Assembly (NCBI RefSeq): GCF_009389715.1
Contig: NW_024067848.1
Coordinates: 62,001 to 126,000, forward strand
Source: Phoenix dactylifera
Taxonomy: Eukaryota > Streptophyta > Magnoliopsida > Arecales > Arecaceae
DNA: 64,000 nucleotides
Direction of reading: 5' to 3'
In this document: positions 47,101-57,539 of the stretch, piece by piece
How the letters are laid out: every line of letters starts with the position of its first letter
How positions within the stretch are numbered: position 1 is the first letter of the stretch
Program-made: the position numbers and the translations under genes
The notes under the pieces: generated by a model
Databases searched by the model: none
Told to the model about the DNA's origin: nothing
What the model saw: only the letters and a program-made list of their open reading frames with translations

Positions 47101-50100
47101 CAGTCCGGATGGAGTGGTCGCTGAGCAGGCTTTACGCCTTAAGTTTCCCGCCTCTAACAATGTGGCGGAATACGAAGCGTTCGTAGCCGGGCTTAAGCTA
47201 GCTAGAGAGCTGAAGGTCGAGAACTTGAAGGCCTTCAGCGACTCCCAATTGGTTGTAAGCCAAATTTTGGGGGACTTCGAAGCAAGGGAGCCGACAATGC
47301 AAAAATATCTCCAGAAAGTGCGACACCTCACCTCGACTCTGAGTTCTTTTCACATCCAACATATTGCCAGGTCGGAGAATCTCAGGGCCGACCAATTATC
47401 AAAATTGGCGTCCTCCCGTATGAGCGAACTCCCAAAAGCAGCGGCACTGGAGTACCTCTAGATCCCCAGCATAGAGGAGCTTGAACCAGCTCTTTGTATC
47501 GATGTTGAGCCAAGCTGGATGGATGAGCTCGTTAGCTACCTACAGGATGAAGTCCTCCCCAACGATGAGCGTGAGGCTCGTAGAGTCAAGCACCTAGCCT
47601 CAAGGTACATACTGTATGAAGGCAAGCTCTATAGAAGATCTTTTACTTCTCCCCTGCTCAGGTGTCTTCGCCCGTCGGAGGTGAATTACGCAATGCGTGA
47701 AGTCCACGAAGGCATCTGCGGAAACCATTTGGGAAGCCGGGCACTGGCATACAAAATTTTGCGCCAGGGATACTATTGGCCAACGCTCCAGAAGGATACC
47801 CTGGATTTTGTTCGGAGATGCGACCGATGCCAGAGGAACGCCAACATCCAGCGCCGACCCTCAGCCCCTTTGACCTCGATCAGTTTCCCCTGGCCATTCG
47901 CTCAATGGGGAATTGACATCCTAGGACCATTTCCCTTGGCGACCGGGCAGAGGAAATTTCTGATCGTCTTCATTGATTATTTCACAAAGTGGGTCGAGGC
48001 TGAGCCGGTGGCCCGGATCACCGAGCAGAAGATGCGGAACTTCGTTTGGAAGTTCATAATCTGTAGATTCGGGCTCCCCCACATTCTCATATCAGATAAC
48101 GGCCGCCAGTTCGACAATGCTCGTTTCAGAGAGTTCTGCTCGAAGCTCGGCATCGACCACCGTTTCACCTCGGTCGCACATCCTCAGGCAAATGGAGAAA
48201 CCGAGGTAACAAATCGTACTATTTTGCAGGGACTCAAAACCAGGCTCGACCAGTCCAAAGGACAGTAGGTCGACGACTTATACAACATCCTGTGGGCTTA
48301 TCGGACTACGTTCCGCGTACCCACCGGCGAGACTCCTTTCAACTTGACATACGGAACGGAGGCCGTCATCCCGTTGGAAATCGGACTCCCTTCTCCGAGA
48401 GTAGAATATTATGATGCCAACTCCAGTGCTACGCAACTCAGGAACAACCTAGACCTCATCGAGGAGACGAGGGAAGCCGCCCGAGTTCGCTTGGCGAGAT
48501 ACCAGCAAAAGGCGGCGCAATACTACAACGCCAGGGTCAAACTCAAATCCTTCAAAGTGGGGGACCTCGTCCTCAGAAGAGCTGAAGTCTCCCAGCCGAC
48601 CGAGCAAAGGAAGTTGGCCCCGAATTGGGAAGGACCCTATCGGGTCGCGCGCGTCCAACGACCCGGAGCGTACAAGCTGAAATACCTCGAAGGAACCCCT
48701 ATTCCACGAAGTTGGAACTCCGAAAACCTCCGGGTGTATCATCAATAGGACCCCAAGGGGTTCCTTGTTCTGAGTATGAATTTATCCTCTTCATAGTAAT
48801 TTTTGCTATCCTTTATTTATGATCGTGCTTCTCCTAATAAGAAATTTTGTGACTCTTAGATAATCTATGCGATCCCGCTAGGATACTATAATTGACGCCG
48901 GGCAATCCCGGGCGCCTCGGCCAAAAGTTCGAGATACAGTTATCGAGCTCGGCTCGATCTCCATCTATCGAGCTCGGCTCGGTCTCCATCAGCTATCGAG
49001 CTCGGCTCGATCTCCATCAGCTATCGAGCTCGGCTCGATCTCCATCAGCTATCGAGCTCGGCTCGATCTCCATTAAGTACCCCGACTAAGGTCGGGATGC
49101 CCCCAAGTGTCGACAGTGCGTCCCCAGACCCCTCGACACTCGAAAAGATGGGGTAGTACCTTCGCGGTCCCCCACATGCACTTCCTCGACCAAGGTCGGG
49201 ATGCCCCAAGTGTCGACAGGGCGTACCCAGACCCTTCGACCTCGGGATGACGGGATAGTACCCTCACGGTCTCCCCGAAAATAAATGTTTGTGGTCATCC
49301 AAAAATTCGAGATGCAGCCCTTGCTCTATCGAGCTCGGCTCGATCTCCACCTATCGAGCTCAGCTCGATCTCCGTCTATCGAGCTCAGCTCGATCTCCAT
49401 CTATCGAGCTCGGCTCGGTCTCCATCATCCACCGAGCTCGCCTCGATCTCCATCGACTATCGAAGTTTGATCTCGGAATCAAATACCTCGATCGAGGTTT
49501 GGGCGCCTTGAGGCCTGCGACAGCTCTATGCACGAGCCCAAAAGGTTACGACCCCACGCTTCGGATTAAGCTTGAGGTCGTCCCCTACAACGAGCTGAGG
49601 TACCCCTGAGCAATTCGCGGCACGGGGCATATATCCCCGAGAAGGTACGCCCTGATCGGCGCCTATGTCCTATTTGATACGCATCTCATTTATTTTTGTG
49701 TTGGATATTTAAATGAAAATATCGGGGTCCTCCGCCGAGCCGATTACGAGTTGGAGTCTAGCCGAACCCGCACGCGCGAACCCTAGTTCGGTTCTGCAGC
49801 TCGGTGAAATTTAATCCCGAGCCCGGGGGGTTCGATGATAGGAGCCGGAAGCTAGAAGCTAGCAACCTAATAAGATGATCGGAGCACGACGCCCCACAGT
49901 TGGGGCCCCGAGCTCTATAACCGCGAAACTGCGGCCCAAGCCTAGGGGCTCGGCTAGCTCGGGGGGCTCAAAGTGCCTCAGCGGCTCGAGAGCCCGAGCA
50001 GCAGAGACATCCCGAACACGGACTTGGCGAGCTCGAGTTTAAGAACTCGGACGAGCTCAAAGGCCTTGGAGAAACGTTAGCCAAAGAGTGATCTGTGAAA

Positions 50101-53100
50101 GAACGAAAAGAACAAAGCTGAAAAGGAATATTTCTATTCAAAAGCCCGGAGGCTAAGTACAAAATTAAGGTTCAGCCGCGCAATAGACAAGAGCTAACCT
50201 TTTGTTACAAAAAAAAAGAGAGAAAAAATGCAAGAGACCCTAAGGGGCGGGTGCTGTGGTATCTTCAGCCGAGATCTCTCCGGGCTCGACTTCGACGACC
50301 TCGATGGCCTCGACCGCCGGACCTCCTTCGGCAGTGGCCCCGACCACGCCGCCTTCGGTGCTCTCGGGCGCGACCTCGGGGATAGCCGCGACACCCTCGG
50401 GAGCGTTTCCCCGAGCAGCTTCTTTGGGGCAGCCTCTGGAACTGCCTCTCCGGCCGTTTCGCACGACCCCGCCCCGAGGCCTTCGACTCCAGCTCCGGGC
50501 TGAAGTAAACTGGGATCAAAATCGGGGCAGAGCTGGCGCAGTTGATTGCGGAAGTCATTGAACCCCTGGATAAGGCCGTTCACGGCTTCCTCCTCGAGCA
50601 GCTCTTGAAACTCTTCCGATTCTCGGAAAAGCCGGACGGCATCCTGAGCCCGCTCTTGGGCCTCTTTTTCCCGAGCTTCGAGCCGCTCGGCCTTCTGCTC
50701 CGCTTCCTTTGCTCTCTGCTCGCGGATGGCGAGCAGAGATTGCGCCTCGGCCAGGCGAGCCTCGGCGGCCCGCAACTCTGATCTAGCCAGAGTATGAGCG
50801 GCCTTCTCCTCCTCGAGCGCCATCGATAGGAGCTTGATTTCGTCCTCAGTGGCGCCTACTCTGAGCAAGAGCTTCTTCTTGTGGAGCTCGAGCTCCGCCA
50901 GCTTTCGCTCGGCCTCGTCCAGTGCCCGTGAACTCCGACGGGCCCGCTCTTTGTAATCCGCCCCGAGCGAGATCAGCGTCTCGACCTCGTGAAGGTGCTG
51001 CGACCAAGGCAGAAATTAGGCCGAAAATTAAATTAGAGCATCAGAGCTAAAAGCATAGGGAATAAGTGACAGTAAATGAAAGACTTACCCGAACAGCGAA
51101 GAGGCGAGTCGACTCCAAAAATTGGTTCAGGCTCATAGCCTGAATCTTCGCCCTGTCGGCTGGAAGAAGCGCAACGCGGAAAAGTTGCCGCGCCGTCTCG
51201 ATATTCTCGAGGGCTGAGTCGCCCTCGGACACCGTCCACTCCACAACATAGGACCACCTTTCTTGTTGGCCCTCGTTCTCCGACGGGTCGGGGGAGGCCA
51301 GACCTTGTCGCCCCCGGCGAAGGCGGCCTCGCAGCCCCTTGGCTGCTGCCCGGCTCGGATGCCGAGCCCTCGGGTCGGACGGGAGGCCGACCAGGAGTCT
51401 GCGAGACCGGCACGGGGCACGCGAGCGCCACAGCGCCCCCCCTGAGCTCCCGGGTTCGGAGCTCGAACCTCCCCTCTTAGCATCTTTGGAGGGGTCGACT
51501 TGAGGAGCGCTCTTCTCAGCGGCCCCGTCAGCCGAGTCCTTTGCCTTCTTCTTCGGTTCGAGCGGTTCTCCTCCGAGCTCGGCAGCTCTCTTCCGGAACC
51601 GAGCGTACAGAGCTTCGCTCTTGGTCACCATCTTCGCGATATCTGCAAGGACGAGCAAGATAAGTTGCAAGATATTGCAAAAAAAAAGAAAAGAGAAGGA
51701 AGCCTTTCTATTACCGCCCTTACCCTGAGGACGCGCCGAGCTCAGACCGACATTGACTAAAGCGTCCTCACTCACGAGGCCACTCAGAAGAATGCCATCC
51801 CCGAGGCCGCGAACGGCGTCAAGAATCCCCTGCTCGTGCGAGGAAAGCCTGGGTAGCTTGTTGGCAGTCTTGAGTCGGCTCGGCCTCCACCTAGGGTCGA
51901 ACCCCCACGTCCGCTCGGAATCCAAAAAGAAAAACTTTTTCTTCCAATCGTGAATAGACGACGGAGCTCTCTGGAAGAGTGGCCGACCCGTCCGAAGGGC
52001 GATATAGAGCCACTCTCCGTCTTCCGGGTTGGACTTCAACATGAAGAGCCGCCGGAAGACATTCACGGAAGACGGGATCCCGTATGCCATACACAATGAC
52101 AGGAACCCGATGATCGTCCTCCATGCATTCAGAGCAAGTTGCACAGGGACAAGTTGGTACTCCCCGAGCAACTCGTTCACGAACCCATGGAAGGAAAATC
52201 GTAGGCCGGCCCAGAGTGCCTCCAAGTACACTCCGATCCGACCTACGGAGGGATTCGTTAGCCGATCCCCCAACCCAGCGGGTTCCAAACGGAACCCTCG
52301 CTGAGGAAAGAACCACTCCTCGACCATCTCAACCTCCAACTCGCTCATTGATGACCCGATTTCACTCGGACCAAGACCCATTAAAGAAAAGGAAAAAAAC
52401 AAGAGAGGAGAGAAGATTGGCTCCGAGCAGATGAAGAGAGGGACACCTGTGGGAGCTCACCGGAAGTAATGGAGAATCGGCTGCTTCGGACTGGGAAGGA
52501 GATGGGAAGAGGACGAAGGCAATGGGAAAGAAATGGAAAACGGCCAAGGAGGGATTTATATATAAACCCCTCTGACGGCCCAGATCTGCGAAGCGGAGTG
52601 CTGCTCCCCGCCCAGATCATGACGCGTGTCAACCCTGGGAATTAATGCACTGCTTTCAATTCGACCCGACGCTTCGAATATAGAAGCGTCTCGTCGGATC
52701 GCGCGGTCTCATCATGAGCCCACGACACGAGGACGCTTCGAAAAGCGAAAAGGTACTCTAATAAAGCGTTTCCGAAAGAGAAGACGCCGCCCATTAAAGG
52801 CGCCTTGAAGCGCGCGATAATTCAAAATTTTTCTAATCCATAACCGAAACTACTTCCCGCACTCGATCCTGCGAGCAGCTCGAGCTCGGAAGTCGGAGGG
52901 TAGTGTTGGGGGAAAATGTCGCTATGCCCGACCGAGCAGACCCCCTCCGAGCGGGGGCCGACTGAGCAGACCCCCTCCGAGCGGGGGCCGATCGAGCAGA
53001 CCCCCTCCGAGCAGGGGCCGACCGAGCAGACCCCCTCCGACCCGGAAGCAGCCGAACGGTTCCACCAACCCGAAGACGCCCGACTTACGCGCTGAGGTCA

Positions 53101-56100
53101 CATTCCCCCCTGCGGCGCGACCGAAAGGCCACACTTTGTCCTCGTCAACAATTAATGTGTATGGCCCCTGCAGGCACTCAGCTCACTCAACAATTAAAGC
53201 GTATGGCTTCAGTTGCCTACGGACATCAAGCCTCTTACGGCAAGCCCGCTTGGCTACGAATGATGGCATGACTCCACAAGGGCTTGAGAGCTTTGGCCTA
53301 ATCTCTTACAGTAACAGCATTGACTCACATGATCGAGTATTAATTTCTACCGCATGCCCAATTGTACGAAAGGCTGTTTGCCCCATCACATCACAGGTAA
53401 CCCAGCCCCCTCTATAAAAGGGGAATTTCTCCATTTTGAGGGGGAGGAAGAAAAATCCTAACTACTTCTACCTCCGTTCATACACTTGCCCTCACTGACT
53501 TGAGCGTCGGAGGGCCGGCGCCGGACAGCCCGGCCACCGGCTTTTTGCAGGTCCCCCGGAGGACGCCGCACATCGCTGGATCACCGCCGTTCGCCAAGCC
53601 CTCCCGGAGCTCCTCCTCCTCAGCCGACGGCCGCCCCCGGGTCCAATTTCCAGCAACAACATTGAATCCAAAGGATAGGGCAAAGCCTCTTGAAAGAGAT
53701 GAAGGTTATCATGTCAAGAATATTTTTCTTGTATTATTCAATGGTGAATATAGTTGGAATCAAGGTACGCTATCTTGGTACCAGGTCTTATATTGGTGCC
53801 ACCTTGTCATTGTGTCGGTACACTTGGTATGGGGCTGGTTCGGTGTACCTAGTGACAGTATACCTTCCATACCAAATATTGGTACCAAAATGGTATGATA
53901 CGGTATACTCCGTACTAGAGATGAGCATCGGGCCGTGCCGGGCCCGGCCCGGCCCAGGCCCACCCGGCCACAGACCAAACGGGCCGTGCCTGGCCCGGCC
54001 TGTTATTAAACGGGCCGTGCCTGCACGGCCCGCTTAACCTAAAGGCTAAGCCCGGCCCGACCCTAGGCCCATGGGGTGGCGGGCCATGCCGGGCCGGCAC
54101 GGGCCATGCCAGGCACGGAACTTAGACCACCTACGCACTGGTAAACGAAAATCACCTCGACCAGATCTATTGAATGAATCAGGCCGCCCCAGGCACGGCT
54201 CGTCTGTCCAAAAAAAGGAAATAAAGAGAGAAAAGAAAAAAAGAGAGAAAAAAAAGAAAAAAAATACATGTTTCTGGTTCATCTTCCTCCCTCCGTGGCC
54301 TCCTCTCCGCGACCGCCGCAGCGCCCCCACCCTTCGCCGCATCCGCACCGTCGCCACCGCCGTTGAGATCGCCGTCTCCCCGGCCAACCAGGCCCGCCGC
54401 TTCCGCCGCCGCCAGCATTATCGTCTCGCCCGCTCCCACGGCCGCAACCGCCAACTCGAGCTCTCCACCACAAAGTTCCGCCAACCCGAGCTCTTCTGTT
54501 GCGCTGCCGCCGCAAAGCTCTGCCATCCTTTGCATGCACGCAGCACCGCCCCACCTCGCCGCTTCCGCCTCCGCCCCAACCCGCATCTCCGCCTCCACCT
54601 AGCCAGCCCCCTTTGTCCCTCTCCTCCCCCACTTCTGCTGCCCCCGCCCCCCTTCCCCCTCCTTCATCTTCTCCGATCCCCCCCCCCCCAAAAAAAAAAT
54701 TCACTTTCTTCTCCTTCTCCCTCTGATCTTCCCCCTTCAGCTGCCCCCCCTCGTCTTCCTCGATCGCCCCTCCCTTCCCCTCGTCATTTGCTTAAGGGTT
54801 CAGGCCCTTATGGGCCGTTCCGGGCTGGCCCGCGGGCCGTGCTGTGCTTGGCCCACGAATCGTGCCAGCCCAGGCCCTTATGGGCCGTGCCGGGCTCGGC
54901 CCGTGGGCCAGAAATCCTTAACCCAGCCCGACCCCCTTTTATGAGCCGTGTCTAGCACAGCCCGTTACTGTATCGTGCCGGGCCGCCCACGGCCCGGCCC
55001 AATGCCCACCTCTACTCCGTAACAAGGTTTGTCGTACCGCTACCGGTAGGCGTACCGATCGTACTAGTTTAATCGGTACCGAATTGGAACACTCTTCCCC
55101 GGCTCCGGCGGGGAAGAAGAAGAGAACGAGAGAGCGAACGGGGGAGGGAGAGAGGAGAGAAGAGGTTGCCCGCGGAGGGCCGCGGGGGGCCGGCGGAGGT
55201 TGGGGGGGAGGCGGCGAAACCTGCAGGGGGGCGGGGGAACCCGCAGGGGCGCGGTGGAGGCCGAGGCCGCGGCTGCGGAAAAAAATATAGGATTTTTAAG
55301 TGAAGTCGGCAAATCGGTTTTCGACTTCACTTCAAAATTCCTAATTTTTTTTTCCGCGGTCGCGTCCCCTATTTCGAAAGAAACAGGAGACGCGGCCTCG
55401 GCCTCCGCCGCCCCCCACGGCCTCTCCCACACCCTCGCGGGCTCCGCCGCCCCCCCTCGGCCTTCGCCAGCCATCCACGGCCCTCCGCGGGCGGCAGAGG
55501 CCTCTCCTCCCTCTCTCTCTTCCCTGTTCTCTCTCTCCTAAACTTCGTCTTCCTCAACTCTGACGTACCGGTTTCTACGGCTCCGACGTACCGGTTACAC
55601 GCCGGACCGGTCTGATACGGCCCGAACCGGCCGGTATGGGCCTGTTCGTCAGACCATGATCCATACGATCTAGTCGTATGGAATGGTGTACTATGGTTGG
55701 AATCATCTCTATGGCTGTACTAAGGCCAGTTTGCTTTGGGGACAATGGAATTGGGTTAACCTGGTTAACTGGAATATTTTTGGAGAAAATTAGAGGATAA
55801 AATGTAACTAATATTGGGAAGATTATGGTGGTTATGGTATGTCTGTGCATGAGAACATTGCATGGATGGGTCTCAAATGGAGGCAAGGAGACTTGTTAAT
55901 TATTTGTTGTTTTCTGGGATCTCCTTTTACTTTAGATATCACGCATGAATTTGGTGAATTCTGGTGTGGTGGAGATAGTGAGAGGGGTACATTGTTGAAT
56001 GAGGTGAAGTAGACAATTCCTTTAAATTTGTGTTGCCACAGCATTGGTCAGAAATTGTTGCTTTGATTTTTCTTCAACACTTCTAGGATAAGCTCTGTCC

Positions 56101-56737
56101 GGGACCCCTGAAGTGATTGCTTTAATTCCAACTTTTCCCTGTTATCTTTGTTGTTGTCCAACACAGGATTACGGGAATATCAAGTCTAAGCTGCACTTCA
56201 TTTATAAGTAAGAAGAAGAAACATGCATATATTCTTATGGGTGATTGTACCAGCATATCCCCTCTTCCTGGGTTATGGATAAACTAATACACTATATTGG
56301 TGTTGGACTATAAAGCTTTACTGTTATTTATGCAACATGTTGTCTGTACTTGATGCCTCATTTATTTACGGGCATGTTTGACTGTGTAACATGAAAACTT
56401 TTTGCTTATTTGTTAATGTCAGCATTAATGCAATAAAACATGTTGTATAATGAGATGCTTTATGCACTATTGGGTTTGTGAAATGGGGTCTATTAACCAG
56501 TTCAGAATTGGAGATATTTTTCTATGTTTATCTGCAGATTGCAAATATCATGAAATTTAAACTCAGCAGAAGCTTGTTATATAGTTTTATCTTCTGAAGA
56601 ATGTTTGACTAGAACTACAACTCGCTGTGTACCACTTGAAATGATTGAAATCCAAGTGGGCTGATTGGATGTTGACTTAAGGCAATGCAAGATGGCAAAG
56701 CATGTTATCTCCATTAGCTGAAAAATTATAATTATAC

Positions 56738-56781
<44 letters not shown>

Positions 56782-57488
56782 TTTTTTCCTGGTGCATGAA
56801 ATTAACGACATGGTTGTGCCTTTTTCTGAGAGATAAAAATTAATGTTTTCTTCTGCCATATATACATATAAATTTAAGTCAGCCAAAAGCTTGATATCTA
56901 CTATCATCATACTTGTTTAGATTTAAATAGGTATAAAGCATGTCCTGTGCAAATGTCGAGATGATAGTTAGTTTCACTATAATTTAGATTTGCCTGCAAT
57001 TGATTCATATCAGGTAACTCTGTTGGGTGGTTTGCTTGAAGGGCTTGGGCATGCAAGAGAAAGGGGAGGGATGACTCTCCTGAGTTGATCATCACATAAA
57101 TATCCCACTGCACTAGTTGCTAAAAGTTTAGCCACTTGTGAAGCATTTTGCTGTTATGACTTCAGCTTTTGTTGAGGGACCTTTTTCAGCTTCATCTTCA
57201 TATGCATGTATATATGCTTGCTTTCATGGAAATGCTATTGCTGTCTCCTGAATGTTTGAAGAACTTACAGTATCATTGAGTGTTAGGTTATTGTCTCTTG
57301 GCATTTTATCTGTTTTCTCTACAGGATGGATTGATACCGTTGTTGCCAAGAGTAGTTGATTTGGTTTCAGATTGTGATATCCCAGTCATTGCTGCCGGGG
57401 GTATTGTAGATGGCCGCGGCTATGTTGCTGCTTTGGCCCTTGGTGCTCAGGGTGTCTGCCTTGGAACTAGGTCTACAGCATGCTGTTT

Positions 57489-57539
<51 letters not shown>

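Larger units (their letters stand above)
42572..53658 (+). mobile_element. LTR element C: Ty3/Gypsy, Tat lineage, near full-length (11.1 kb)
   Basis: Fossil element in intron 3 of the nitronate monooxygenase gene, in the same orientation as the gene. It has both LTRs and a perfect 5-bp target duplication ACATT (42567-42571 and 53659-53663). Parts: 5' LTR, primer-binding-site-like GTTGGCGCTAGAGG, gag, protease, reverse transcriptase, RNase H, a second RNase H (the Tat-lineage mark), integrase, two short tandem arrays, an antisense coding region, purine-rich tract and 3' LTR. The coding part is broken by roughly five interruptions. The LTRs differ at about 15 of 725 aligned bases (about 2%), plus one repeat unit, suggesting under or about 1 My at grass rates. 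Confidence 0.94.
41126..57324 (+). other. Intron 3 of the nitronate monooxygenase gene, transposon-filled
   Basis: 16,199 bases between IIGQ and DGLI, with donor GTATGA and acceptor CTACAG. About 1.4 kb of ordinary intron (41126-42566) is followed by LTR element C. After it come a GTACC-rich repeat region with a nested hAT, a fold-back repeat, and about 1.7 kb of ordinary AT-rich intron (55640-57324) with a CATA/TA microsatellite at about 56738-56781. Without element C, its target duplication and the hAT, the intron would be about 4 kb. Confidence 0.85.

Noticed and set aside
54071-54955. A 294-codon Pro/Ser/Arg-rich frame as a host gene
   Set aside because: It starts and ends in hAT subterminal arrays and has low-complexity composition. 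Any captured fragment remains unproven.
55064-55541. Opposing Arg/Gly/Ala-rich frames in the fold-back
   Set aside because: The two frames mirror each other because the DNA is an inverted repeat. No domain is present.
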